A DNA stretch of 64,000 nt from Olsenella profusa F0195 (GCF_000468755.1 NZ_AWEZ01000064.1:45379-109378); one strand, 5' to 3'; shown: positions 18,205 through 26,882, numbered from the stretch's first letter. The notes: generated from the sequence alone by a model not told the origin. Made by a program: numbers and translations.

Positions 18205-18516
18205 CTATGCAGAAAGCATTCGCTCGAGCTTCTGGATGAGCCCATTGGCATTCTTCACGACAGCGCTCGTTGGAACCTCAACCACCTTCTTGCCCTTGAA
18301 GCGCTCGCGTCCCGTGATCGAAACATCAACGGCAAGGATTACGACATCGGCATTGCGTATCTGCTCAGAGGTCAGTTCATTTTCCTGTCCGATGACGCCC
18401 TGTGTCTCGACGCAGATCTCGTGACCCCTGGCCGTGGCGGCGTCAACTAACTTCTGCTGTGCTAAATAGGTATGGGCTATGCCTGCCACACAGGCACAGA
18501 CGCCTACAATCCTCAT
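18205..18516 (-). CDS. PTS fructose-family EIIB component
   Basis: A 103-aa soluble EIIB. The active-site loop is CVAGIAHTYLA with the phosphorylated Cys at residue 9; the family consensus is CPTGIAHT. It accepts phosphate from EIIA and passes it to the incoming sugar at EIIC. GGGGAGAG lies just before ATG 18516. It sits between the EIIA and EIIC genes with short gaps, so the three act as one transporter. Confidence 0.94.
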   Translation of the reverse strand: MRIVGVCACVAGIAHTYLAQQKLVDAATARGHEICVETQGVIGQENELTSEQIRNADVVILAVDVSITGRERFKGKKVVEVPTSAVVKNANGLIQKLERMLSA

Positions 18517-18543
18517 TCTCTCCCCTTTCCTTTCCGTACATTG

Positions 18544-19005
18544 CTACCTAAAGCAGTCGATCACCTCTCCTGGGCTGTCCGCGCCAAGGAGCCTTTCCGT
18601 TACCTCGTCGCTTGCGAGATGGCGCGCGACGGACGCAAGTATTCTGAGATGCCTCTTCGCAAACTCTGCGTCATTCTCGACGGCGAACAGCAGGATGACT
18701 CTCACCCCCTTGCCGTCGAGCGTCTCCCATTCGATTTCATGCCTCAGCCTACAAATGGCAATCGTGCTCTTTGTCACGCTGTTGCTTTGACCATGGGGTA
18801 TCGCCAGGTGATTTCCAATGCCCGTCTCGCCCAACGTCTCCCGGTACAGGACGTCCTTGTAGAAGGAGCTGACATCCGACACATAGCCATTCTCCTTCAG
18901 GAGCTGTGACATCTTCCTCAATGCATCGTGCTTGTCGGCTGCAGTAAAGTCGCAGTCGATAATCTTGGGATCGAGGATCTCGGCGATGTTAATCTCCTCT
19001 TCCAT
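18544..19005 (-). CDS. PTS fructose/mannitol-family EIIA component
   Basis: A 153-aa EIIA of the PtsN/fructose type, which takes phosphate from HPr-P. The active-site motif is NHLAIPHGQS, with His71 as the likely phosphorylation site. GGAGGG precedes ATG 19005. It lies directly after the aldolase gene and before EIIB in transcription order. Its position in a sugar operon argues for transport rather than a nitrogen-PTS regulatory role. Confidence 0.93.
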   Translation of the reverse strand: MEEEINIAEILDPKIIDCDFTAADKHDALRKMSQLLKENGYVSDVSSFYKDVLYRETLGETGIGNHLAIPHGQSNSVTKSTIAICRLRHEIEWETLDGKGVRVILLFAVENDAEFAKRHLRILASVARHLASDEVTERLLGADSPGEVIDCFR

Positions 19006-19044
19006 GTACCCTCCGCACTCATCGATTTCTGTGGATGCCCCGTG

Positions 19045-19914
19045 CTAGTCGGCCGTGTAGTACCGTGCCTTCCCATTCGACCGAAAGAGCTTGATCTTAT
19101 GGATGGCCGTCTTCTTCAGCTCGCCGATGCAGGGAGGGAAGATGATGTTTGGCTCACGAACCCTTTGGTCGGTCAGAACCTCACGACACTTGACGAAGAA
19201 AGCATGCTTGATGTCAGAGGAGATGTTGACCTTGTTGATACCATTCACTACCGCCTCCGCAATCTCGGAGTCAGGATTGCCAGAGCCGCCATGGAGAACC
19301 AGGGGGACGTTGACCCTTTCTTTGATCTCCTTCAAAAGATTGATTTTCAGATGTGGGTCGAAGCCCTTGGGATAGATACCGTGGGCGGTGCCAATGGCGA
19401 TCGCAAGGCAATCGGCATGCGTTTCCTCTACAAAGAGAGCTGCATCCTCGGGCTTTGTGTACTTGATGGTCGCAGTACCACCCTCTAGGGCGTCATCTGC
19501 GGTACCAATGGTGCCAAGTTCGCCCTCGACGGAGATTCCAAGGGGGTGCGCAAAGGCGACCACTTCCTTTGTGATGGCGATGTTCTCCTCGAATGGCTTG
19601 GAACTCGCGTCGATCATTACGGACGTGAATCCATCGCGAGCGGCACGATACACCTGCCGAAGGGTTGCACCGTGATCGAGATGAATGACGACGGGCAGAG
19701 TGGTCTTGTTGGCAAAGTCACGACACATCGCAACAAAGGAATCGGTCGTGTAGGAGAGCTCATCCGGATGAATGGCGAGAATCACAGGAGACCTTTGTTC
19801 CTCGCAGGCTTCCATCACGCCTTTCAGCATTGCATCATGGGAAACGTTGAATGCGGGAACTGCAAAGTTCTGCTCACGTGCCACCTGCAGAATCTGGGTC
19901 ATGTTTACGAGCAT
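19045..19914 (-). CDS. Class II ketose-bisphosphate aldolase
   Basis: The 289-aa class II aldolase cleaves a ketose bisphosphate (or a related ketose-1-phosphate) to dihydroxyacetone phosphate plus an aldehyde, using Zn2+. Metal-binding and catalytic features are HLDHGA (about 83), SVEGELG, GTAHGIYP and LHGGSG. The family also includes tagatose-bisphosphate and fructose-bisphosphate enzymes. It is the first gene of the operon, with AGGAGGA before ATG 19914. No kinase that would make the bisphosphate is visible in the cluster, so the exact substrate is open. Confidence 0.92.
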   Translation of the reverse strand: MLVNMTQILQVAREQNFAVPAFNVSHDAMLKGVMEACEEQRSPVILAIHPDELSYTTDSFVAMCRDFANKTTLPVVIHLDHGATLRQVYRAARDGFTSVMIDASSKPFEENIAITKEVVAFAHPLGISVEGELGTIGTADDALEGGTATIKYTKPEDAALFVEETHADCLAIAIGTAHGIYPKGFDPHLKINLLKEIKERVNVPLVLHGGSGNPDSEIAEAVVNGINKVNISSDIKHAFFVKCREVLTDQRVREPNIIFPPCIGELKKTAIHKIKLFRSNGKARYYTAD

Positions 19915-19948
19915 GGTTCCTCCTGTCGTCAGCCTGATAGGTAAAAAT

Positions 19949-20002
19949 GAAATTTCGTCATATAATAAATTTATATATAAAACGAAATTTCTTTACACAC
20001 AA
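19949..20002 (-). promoter_or_regulatory. Promoter and paired GAAATTTC operator of the sugar operon
   Basis: On the minus strand TTGTGT (19997-20002) and TATATA (19974-19979) are spaced 17 nt, a good sigma-A promoter. Two copies of the 10-mer ACGAAATTTC in opposite orientation (19949-19958 and 19982-19991) flank the -10. Each holds the self-complementary GAAATTTC; one lies in the spacer and one at the start site. They are likely operators for the RpiR-type regulator at the operon's far end. Confidence 0.65.
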
Positions 20003-20086
20003 AGATTAGCATAGAGAAGTATCGATGCAAGAAGCTGACAGACTATACTGTCAAAGGTATATAATTACCGATAAACGGCAAATTAT

Positions 20087-20153
20087 GATGCATCATTGGG
20101 GTAGAGGCTGGATGTAATTGTATTACATCCAGCCTCTACCCCAATGATGCATC
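20087..20153. repeat. 67-nt perfect long hairpin
   Basis: Two exactly complementary 32-nt arms (20087-20118 and 20122-20153) surround a 3-nt loop. The arms begin GATGCATCATTGGGG. It lies between the end of the UbiB gene and the sugar-operon promoter. The length and perfection exceed an ordinary intrinsic terminator and the T tract is poor. It may be a terminator, a small folded mobile element or a transcript-stabilising end. Confidence 0.8.
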
Positions 20154-20162
20154 TAGATTAGG

Positions 20163-20183
20163 GCATAGCTATGACAGCTATGC
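20163..20183 (-). terminator. Short hairpin overlapping the UbiB stop codon
   Basis: GCATAGCT / AGCTATGC pair around ATGAC. The structure covers the stop region of the AarF/UbiB gene and is immediately followed by the 67-nt perfect hairpin. Together they probably end that transcript; there is no U tract. Confidence 0.4.
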
Positions 20184-21847
20184 TACTGAGAGTGCCCATA
20201 CCTATGGAAGCGGGGGCCAGACCGCTCTCCCATCTCCCCGCGTCCGACGAAGTACGCCTGACGGAGCATGAGCAGAAGGCCTGATGCGGACAGCACGATG
20301 GCAGGAAGTGACCAGCCCGCGGTCATCCCGCCGAGTGTGCCAGGTACGAAGAGCGCCATCCCCAGCAGACCCCGTACCATGCGGTCGGAGCTGCGGTGCT
20401 GGGCCTCCACGAGACGGGCCTCTTGGGACCTCGAGAGCCGAACGGCCAGCTTGCCCGAGGATGCCCGCTCGATGAGGCCGGGAAGCTGCCCTAGGGCTGG
20501 TATGGCATCCTTGCCCATATCCTTGAGTCGGGAAGATAGATCGGAAGGACCTCCCCTCTCCCCCCCACCCAGCAGGTCCTCAGCCAAGGGCGTGAGCTCG
20601 GCAACGAAGTCGATGTCGGGATTGAGTCCCTGGCAGATGCCCGCGACGGTTGCCACCGCCTTGCCCAGAAACGCCACGTTGGCGGGCAGTTGGAACGGTT
20701 GCTCGTACATGAAGTCGCGCAGTTCGTCGGTATAGTTCTCGAGGGCAGAGAGAGCCTTGGCGGGGTCATCCATGTCAAGGCGGCCGAGCAGCACCGAGAC
20801 GGCCTTGACGAAGCCCTCGGTGTCGGTGCCGGAACGGATGAAGCCAAGCGCGCCCAGCCGCTCGACCAGCGATGATGCGTCACGCGAGAAGAGGGCCGTG
20901 ACCACCCCCATGAAGCCATCGCGCATGTCGTCGGTAATCGAGCCCATCATCCCAAAGTCGAGCAGCACGATCGTGCCGTCGCTACGCACGTGGACGTTGC
21001 CGGGGTGAGGGTCCGCGTGAAAGAGGCCGTTGTAGAGGATCATCTCGGCGAAGACGTCAATGAGGTCCGTCGCAAGCTGTGCACGGTCGACGTCCAGGGC
21101 GTCCAGGGCGGTGATGTCGGAGATGCTGACGCCCTCCATGTACTCCATGGTCAGGACCTTGGAGGACGACTGCTCCCACTGGATGTCTGGTATGGCGACG
21201 TTGGGGAAGTCGCGCAGGTTGTCCCTCACGGCCTCGGCGCTTTTGCCCTCGCGCATGAGGTCGAGCTCTGCCGAGACCGTGCGCTCGAACTCGGCATAGA
21301 GCTGATCGAAGTCGATGGTGGCGCCCAGCTTCGTGTGGCGCTGTGCCATCCCAAAGATCGTCTTGAGGGCGGCGAGATCCGTCTCGATCGTCTCCGCGAT
21401 GTGCGGTCGCAGTATCTTGACGGCCACGTGCCGGCCGGAGGCGAGCGTTGCCCCATGCACCTGCCCGAGCGAGGCGGCGGCCAGGGGCTCACGCTCGAAC
21501 GTCGCGAAGGCCTCGTCGACCGTCGTCCCGGAGCTCTCCTCGAATACGCCAGCGATGTCCCCATAGGGCACCGGTGGAACGCTGTCCTGAAGCGTGCTCA
21601 GCTCATCGGTGTACTCGCGCGGCAGCATATCGACGCGAACGCTCAGGTATTGGCCGAGCTTGATGATGAGCCCACCGAGCCGCTCGGCAGTCTCCCTGAA
21701 CTGCCGTGCCTGGCGCATGTAGACCCTGTGCTCGAGCCTCCTCTGCCTGTCTGCCGAGCGAAGGCGCTTGCCCGTATCGAGCCACCAGAGCTCCAGGCCA
21801 AAGCGCGTGAAGAGACGCACGACGCGTCCATAGCGGCCTCTGTCCAT
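20183..21847 (-). CDS. AarF/UbiB/ABC1-family atypical kinase
   Basis: A 554-aa UbiB-family protein-kinase-like ATPase. The characteristic KxGQ segment is GGLIIKLGQYLSVR, the Ala-rich loop is PLAAASLGQVH, and kinase motifs HVAVKILRP, FHADPHPGNV and VLLDFGMMG follow. The C-terminus has membrane helices (LGMALFVPGTLGG; LPAIVLSASGLLLML). In proteobacteria UbiB supports ubiquinone synthesis. Gram-positive relatives are thought to handle isoprenoid lipids, but their role is not settled. It starts 2 nt after the AbrB-like gene stops, so the two are co-transcribed. Confidence 0.9.
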   Translation of the reverse strand: MDRGRYGRVVRLFTRFGLELWWLDTGKRLRSADRQRRLEHRVYMRQARQFRETAERLGGLIIKLGQYLSVRVDMLPREYTDELSTLQDSVPPVPYGDIAGVFEESSGTTVDEAFATFEREPLAAASLGQVHGATLASGRHVAVKILRPHIAETIETDLAALKTIFGMAQRHTKLGATIDFDQLYAEFERTVSAELDLMREGKSAEAVRDNLRDFPNVAIPDIQWEQSSSKVLTMEYMEGVSISDITALDALDVDRAQLATDLIDVFAEMILYNGLFHADPHPGNVHVRSDGTIVLLDFGMMGSITDDMRDGFMGVVTALFSRDASSLVERLGALGFIRSGTDTEGFVKAVSVLLGRLDMDDPAKALSALENYTDELRDFMYEQPFQLPANVAFLGKAVATVAGICQGLNPDIDFVAELTPLAEDLLGGGERGGPSDLSSRLKDMGKDAIPALGQLPGLIERASSGKLAVRLSRSQEARLVEAQHRSSDRMVRGLLGMALFVPGTLGGMTAGWSLPAIVLSASGLLLMLRQAYFVGRGEMGERSGPRFHRYGHSQ

Positions 21848-21849
21848 GG

Positions 21850-22311
21850 CTACTCCCCCGGCTTGTCCGCATCTGACGCGCGCTTCGAGGCCTCATCGGT
21901 GCCGGGCGCCTTGGCCGCTGCCCCGCCGTGTGGCTCCTCGCCCTCCTCTGGCTGCTCGTCATCCCAGGCATCCGCCTCGTCGGACATGCCGCGGAGATCA
22001 CGGGCGAGCTTCTCCAGCTGGCTCGAGCGGGACATGAGCATGTCGGCAAAGCCGTCGAAGTAGTCGGCGCTCACAAGGCTCAACGACCTGCGGTGCGTAT
22101 TGCCAAAGACGACGAAGCGATCCCCAGCCTGGATGTCGAGCGCATCACGTGCCTCGCGCGGGATGACGAGCTGTCCGCGCCCATCGACCGTGACGGTACC
22201 CATGATGTGGCTCCCATGGGGCCCATGTGGCCCAAAGCACCCATGGCCGTGCTGGCCCCTGCCTTCCCTCGGTCCCGTCCCATGGCGATGATGGTGAGTT
22301 GCGTACGTCAT
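21850..22311 (-). CDS. AbrB/SpoVT-type transcription factor with His-rich N-terminus
   Basis: The 153-aa protein has a swapped-hairpin AbrB DNA-binding domain at about residues 37-85 (MGTVTVDGRGQLVIPREARDAL). It is preceded by about 35 residues very rich in His and Gly (HHHRHGTGPREGRGQHGHG) and followed by an acidic C-terminus. ATG 22311 has GAGGAGG at 5-nt spacing; an internal ATG at 22203 also has GGGAG, so a short form without the His segment is possible. The His stretch suggests metal binding. Cotranscribed with the UbiB gene. Confidence 0.85.
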   Translation of the reverse strand: MTYATHHHRHGTGPREGRGQHGHGCFGPHGPHGSHIMGTVTVDGRGQLVIPREARDALDIQAGDRFVVFGNTHRRSLSLVSADYFDGFADMLMSRSSQLEKLARDLRGMSDEADAWDDEQPEEGEEPHGGAAAKAPGTDEASKRASDADKPGE

Positions 22312-22367
22312 GACTGCCTCCTCTGTCGTTGCCTACTGTCATACTGTCATAGTACCCATATTTGATT

Positions 22368-22393
22368 GATTATTCTGATTAATCAGAATAATC
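22368..22393. promoter_or_regulatory. 26-bp perfect palindrome (operator candidate)
   Basis: GATTATTCTGATT and its exact complement meet with no loop, in the AT-rich intergenic region shared by the AbrB-like gene (leftward) and the membrane protein upstream of mgtA (rightward). The symmetry without a loop suggests a protein-binding site rather than an RNA hairpin. Autoregulation by the AbrB-like protein or a metalloregulator is possible. Confidence 0.6.
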
Positions 22394-22517
22394 TTCATAC
22401 TACTGATCAGCATCCGCGATACCGGTGGCCCAATGAATAGCCCGAACGTCCACCGGCCATGGCGTCCGACGGGATATCCTGCGCCCCAGCCCCTATACTG
22501 GCCTCAGGAGGCGTGCG

Positions 22518-23081
22518 ATGGAGACGACCGCGTTGGAGCACATACGTTCTGGGCATCTCCTGATGGCCGTGTGCTGTTTTCTCTACCTCGTGTGGTGGGT
22601 CATCTTCTTCTGGCCCAAGGTCTCGGGCGGCAGTGCTGAGGGGCCGCTGCACACGCTGGGCATCGCCGCCATCATCGGAGCCGTCATCGCTGCCGCGTTT
22701 GGGACCACGCGCATATGCGGTGGGGCCGTCAGCCTCTTCAGGGATGCGACGCCCGCGACCGTCGTGACCGTTGCGTCGGCAGCCCTGCTCTACATCGTCC
22801 TCCTCGTCATCACCTGGAAGATGTTCGAGCGTCAGCCTACGACCGAGCTGCTCCTCTTCGTTGCCTGGCTCGCCATGGAGCTGTTCGTCGCCGTTGCCCT
22901 CTCGCAGGCAGGCATGCCAGGCCTCCCGGTCGTCATCGCGGTGGGCGCGATGGCGGGCTTCATAGGCAGCCTCGTCTGCTACATGCTCTACTACCAGCTC
23001 AAGCCCCTGCCGTCCTTCATTGACGGCTGCATTCCGCTCGCCCTTGTCGGCGCCATCAGCATCGCAGCGGCCCTTCTCTAG
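22518..23081 (+). CDS. Hypothetical six-TM membrane protein
   Basis: A 187-aa protein with about six hydrophobic helices (for example LLMAVCCFLYLVWWVIFFW, LGIAAIIGAVIAAAFG, LLLFVAWLAMELFVAVAL). CAGGAGG precedes ATG 22518. I recognise no family. It ends about 120 nt before the magnesium-type ATPase and reads in the same direction, so it may be an accessory or regulator of that pump, or simply share its promoter. Confidence 0.75.
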   Translation: METTALEHIRSGHLLMAVCCFLYLVWWVIFFWPKVSGGSAEGPLHTLGIAAIIGAVIAAAFGTTRICGGAVSLFRDATPATVVTVASAALLYIVLLVITWKMFERQPTTELLLFVAWLAMELFVAVALSQAGMPGLPVVIAVGAMAGFIGSLVCYMLYYQLKPLPSFIDGCIPLALVGAISIAAALL

Positions 23082-23203
23082 CCATGTCCGCATACCGTCC
23101 GCCGCGTGCAGGGAGGGGATGGCTTCGCTACGGTTGGCACAGGGGGATGGGTACCATGCGGACGGCAGTGAGGCGCTCCGCATCGGAGGTGGGAGGCCAT
23201 GCC

Positions 23204-25882
23204 ATGGAGAGGGACATCCCCTCGCAAGGGCGTGACGCGCACCGTGGGGCGTGGCTGCGTCACATGGCGGCGCTGTCACGTGACGAGGCCTATCGCGAAC
23301 TCGGCACCAGGCCCGATGGGCTCACGGGCGCGGAGGTCGAGGCCTCGCGCGCACGGCACGGCGCCAATGCCCCGAGGCGCATCAGGCGGCCCTCCCCCAT
23401 CAGGCGCCTCCTCTCGTCCTTTGCGGACCCCTTCACCTACATCCTCGTTGGCATCGCCATCGTATCGGCCCTCACGGGCTGCATCCTCCCGGCGCCGGAG
23501 GGGCGCGACGCCTCCATGCCCCTCATCATCTGCGGCATCGTGCTCATCTCGGGAACGCTGCGCTTCATCCAGGATGAGCGCAGCGCCCATGCCTCCGATG
23601 CCCTCGCCAACATGATCACGACCACCTGCACCGTGCGGCGTGGGGGCGGCGGGCGCACGGAGGTCCCGCTCAGCGAGGTGGTGGTGGGTGATGTCGTACA
23701 GCTTGGCCCCGGGGACCTCGTTCCCGCCGAGCTCCGCATCGTTGCGGCACGCGACCTCTTCGTGAACCAGGCGGCGCTCACGGGCGAATCCCAGCCCGTG
23801 GAGAAGTTCTCGATGTCCGCGGACAGGGCCCCCACCGCCGATGATGCCGTCACCGACCTGGCCGACCTCGCCTTCATGGGAACCACCGTCGTCTCAGGCG
23901 CGGGCGAGGGCATCGTCGTGGCGACGGGCTCGCGCACGCTCATGGGGGAGGTGAGCGCCGCCCTCACGGGGGGAACAGAGAAGGTCACGGCCTTTGACGA
24001 GGGCGTGAGCGAGACGTCTCGGCTCCTCGTGCGCATCATGCTCACGATGGTCCCCATCGTCTTTGCCCTCAACTGCCTCACCAAGGGCAGCTGGTTCGAT
24101 GCCCTGTTGTTCTCGCTCTCGGTCGCCGTGGGCCTCACGCCCGAGATGCTTCCCATGCTCGTGACGACCTGCCTGGGCAAGGGCGCCGTGGACATGAGCC
24201 ACGAGCGCGTGATCACCAAGCGGCTGGACTCCATCTGTGACCTGGGTGCCATCGACATCCTCTGCACCGACAAGACGGGCACCCTCACCGAGAACCGTGC
24301 CGAACTGGTACACCATCTCGACCCACAGGGAACCGAGAGCCCGCGGGTCCTACGCTACGCCTTCCTCAACAGCCACTTCGAGACGGGGCTGCGCAACCTC
24401 ATCGACGGGGCCATCATCAGGCGCGCGGAGGGCTGGATGGATGGCCTGGCTGATGGATGGAAGCGCGTCGACGAGCTCCCCTTCGACTTCGAGCGCCGCC
24501 GGGTGAGCGTGGTTCTGGAGGACGGCACAGGAGGGACGCACATGGTCACCAAGGGGGCCCTGGCAGAGGTCCTCGGCATCTGCAGCATGGTGGAGGTGGG
24601 CGATGCGCCTCGCCCGCTCACGCCCCAGCTGCGCGACGACCTCACGACGAAGGCGCAGCAGCTGGCCGACCAGGGCATGCGCGTCCTCGGCGTGGCGCTG
24701 CTGGATGACCCGGCCGACGTGGGAGCGCTGACGGCGGAGGACGAGCACGACATGACCTTCGTGGGCTCCCTGGCCTTCATGGATCCGCCCAAGCTCTCCG
24801 CCGCCGACGCCATCGCCGCGCTTGCCGCCCATGGCGTGGAGACCAAGGTCCTCACGGGGGATTCCGCACGCGTGGCCGTCCACGTGTGCCAGGAGCTCGA
24901 CATCCCCCTCAAGGGAACCCTCACGGGCGCGGATGTGGAGGGCCTGGATGACGACGCCCTGGCGCAGACGGCCCAGGGTGCCACGGTCTTTGCCAAGCTC
25001 TCCCCCGCGCAGAAGGCACGCGTCGTGCATGCCCTGCGCAGCCGTGGCCATACGGTGGGGTTCATGGGCGACGGCGTCAACGATGCCGCGGCCATGCGGG
25101 AGAGCGATTGCGGCGTCTCCGTCGACACCGCCGTCGACGTCGCGCGCGAGTCAGCCGACATCATCCTGCTCGAGAAGGACCTCATGGTGTTGGAGCATGG
25201 CATCGAGTGCGGGCGGCGCTCCTTCCAGAACATGCTCAAGTACGTCGAGATGACCGTGAGCTCCAACTTTGGCAACATCTTCTCGGTGCTGGTGGCCGCC
25301 GCCTTCCTGCCCTTCCTGCCCATGACGGCCGTCCAGCTGCTGCTGCTCAACCTCATCTACGACATCTCGTGCACGGCGATTCCCTGGGACGGCGTGGATG
25401 ACGAGCTCGTGCGGGCACCCTGCAGCTGGAGCACACGGGCCATCCGGCGCACCATGCTGCAACTGGGACCGATCAGCTCGCTGTTCGACCTGCTCACCTA
25501 TGCGCTGCTCTTCTTTGTGGTGTGCCCGGCCGTCTGCGGCGGTGCCTGGGGGACGCTCGGCCCCGATGGCCAGGTGCTCTTCGTGGCCACCTTCCAGACC
25601 GGGTGGTTCGTCCAGAGCATGTGGTCGCAGGTGCTCTTCGTGCACCTTATCCGCACGAGGAGGATGCCCTTCGTCCAGAGCCGCGCCGCCGCGCCCGTCA
25701 TCGCCCTCAGTGCCGCGGCGGTCGCCTTGGCGACCGTCATCCCGTTCACGCCACTGGCTGGTGTCCTGGGCTTCTCCCCGCCGCCGGCCCTCTACGTCGG
25801 GCTGCTTGCCGCCGTCATCGCAGGCTATGCGTGCTCGGTCATGTGCGTGCGGCGCCTGGCCCACCGCCCCCATCGCCCGTGA
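23204..25882 (+). CDS. mgtA: P-type ATPase, Mg2+-importing MgtA/MgtB type (P3B)
   Basis: The protein (892 aa from ATG 23204) carries the P-type motifs: phosphorylation site CTDKTGTLTEN, actuator TGES (in AALTGESQPVEKF), hinge VGFMGDGVNDAAAM and a cation-ATPase N-terminal domain. A short pre-TM segment and ten predicted membrane helices match MgtA-type importers of about 900 aa. ATG 23204 is preferred over 23084 because GGGAGG lies 7 nt upstream and the length then fits the family. No magnesium riboswitch is recognisable in the 120-nt leader. Confidence 0.9.
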   Translation: MERDIPSQGRDAHRGAWLRHMAALSRDEAYRELGTRPDGLTGAEVEASRARHGANAPRRIRRPSPIRRLLSSFADPFTYILVGIAIVSALTGCILPAPEGRDASMPLIICGIVLISGTLRFIQDERSAHASDALANMITTTCTVRRGGGGRTEVPLSEVVVGDVVQLGPGDLVPAELRIVAARDLFVNQAALTGESQPVEKFSMSADRAPTADDAVTDLADLAFMGTTVVSGAGEGIVVATGSRTLMGEVSAALTGGTEKVTAFDEGVSETSRLLVRIMLTMVPIVFALNCLTKGSWFDALLFSLSVAVGLTPEMLPMLVTTCLGKGAVDMSHERVITKRLDSICDLGAIDILCTDKTGTLTENRAELVHHLDPQGTESPRVLRYAFLNSHFETGLRNLIDGAIIRRAEGWMDGLADGWKRVDELPFDFERRRVSVVLEDGTGGTHMVTKGALAEVLGICSMVEVGDAPRPLTPQLRDDLTTKAQQLADQGMRVLGVALLDDPADVGALTAEDEHDMTFVGSLAFMDPPKLSAADAIAALAAHGVETKVLTGDSARVAVHVCQELDIPLKGTLTGADVEGLDDDALAQTAQGATVFAKLSPAQKARVVHALRSRGHTVGFMGDGVNDAAAMRESDCGVSVDTAVDVARESADIILLEKDLMVLEHGIECGRRSFQNMLKYVEMTVSSNFGNIFSVLVAAAFLPFLPMTAVQLLLLNLIYDISCTAIPWDGVDDELVRAPCSWSTRAIRRTMLQLGPISSLFDLLTYALLFFVVCPAVCGGAWGTLGPDGQVLFVATFQTGWFVQSMWSQVLFVHLIRTRRMPFVQSRAAAPVIALSAAAVALATVIPFTPLAGVLGFSPPPALYVGLLAAVIAGYACSVMCVRRLAHRPHRP

Positions 25883-26023
25883 CCACCACCACGGGCATCG
25901 GTGTGCCATGGTCGGAACCCTTTGCCTTTTTGGCATGAGGGGACTATCCTACGTACTGGACTGGACAACATTGCTCCCCCACGCGGACCGCACCGTGTGG
26001 GGGACGGTTCATGGAGGCGCACG

Positions 26024-26788
26024 ATGTTCGCAAAGAAGGTATGCAGGCTACTTGGAGTCATCTTCTCCGTCATCGGGGCAATCGTCCTCGCAGCGGGAAT
26101 CTTCCTCTATGTTCGATCCCAGAGGGACTTTGCCGCAGGCGAGAAGGTCATGGCAACGATAGACAGCGTATACACCTATGACTCCTATAACCATAGCGGA
26201 TCACGCACGACACGCGAAACCCGCTCCAACGTATACGTGAGCTATGAGTACAAGGGCCAGGAATATGATCACATCATGCTGCCTTACACCTCGTTAGACA
26301 TGTATGAGGGACAACAGGTCGAGCTTCTGATCAATCCAGACAACCCAGGGGAGGTCATACCAACGTGGGGACTCATGTTCCCCCTGGTGATGCCCGGAGC
26401 CATCGGCGGTGTCTTCCTCGCCGTTGGCGTCGTGCTCCTCGTTATCGTCTTCCGAAGGGGAGCATCCTGGGAGCGCTCCGAAAAGGAGCTCAACCAGTCG
26501 GTCGACCAGATGCTTCACCAGGGATGTGCGCAGATGGGCAGCCAGCCTCTCAGTGGTGGGCAGGTCATCACGACGACCACCACGACGACAACGCACACGA
26601 GCGACGGACGAGAGGTCCGTCGCGAGGTGACAACGACGAGCACCACGAACCCCGCATCGCCCATCCCGTCGGAGGCGGCGGTCACGCCTTCCACTGCCCT
26701 GCCATCTGACGACTCCTCGAGCCCCACCTCACCATCCGAGGGCCCAACGTCCAACCCTCCCACCCTTGGCTGGGGAGACAGCCTGTAG
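26024..26788 (+). CDS. DUF3592-like membrane protein
   Basis: A 254-aa protein with two membrane helices (about 8-28 and 122-145). Between them is an extracellular beta-rich segment (VYVSYEYKGQEYDHIMLPYTS ... VELLINPDNPGEVIP) typical of DUF3592. The cytoplasmic C-terminus is low complexity, with a run of eight Thr and many Pro/Ser. ATG 26024 has GGAGG at 6-nt spacing. Function unknown. It is a lone rightward gene convergent with the dehydrogenase-like gene. Confidence 0.75.
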   Translation: MFAKKVCRLLGVIFSVIGAIVLAAGIFLYVRSQRDFAAGEKVMATIDSVYTYDSYNHSGSRTTRETRSNVYVSYEYKGQEYDHIMLPYTSLDMYEGQQVELLINPDNPGEVIPTWGLMFPLVMPGAIGGVFLAVGVVLLVIVFRRGASWERSEKELNQSVDQMLHQGCAQMGSQPLSGGQVITTTTTTTTHTSDGREVRREVTTTSTTNPASPIPSEAAVTPSTALPSDDSSSPTSPSEGPTSNPPTLGWGDSL

Positions 26789-26882
26789 GGTCAGGCACGG
26801 CGCACGACGCAGGGGCGACGAGCATCCACTGCCCCGGGCACTGGCTGGCACCGGGGCAGTGACCCGCGTGAGATTCGAGGAC

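Noticed and set aside
23084..23203. N-terminal extension of mgtA or a Mg2+ riboswitch in this leader
   Set aside because: The extension lacks a ribosome site and exceeds family length; no M-box-like pattern could be recognised by eye.
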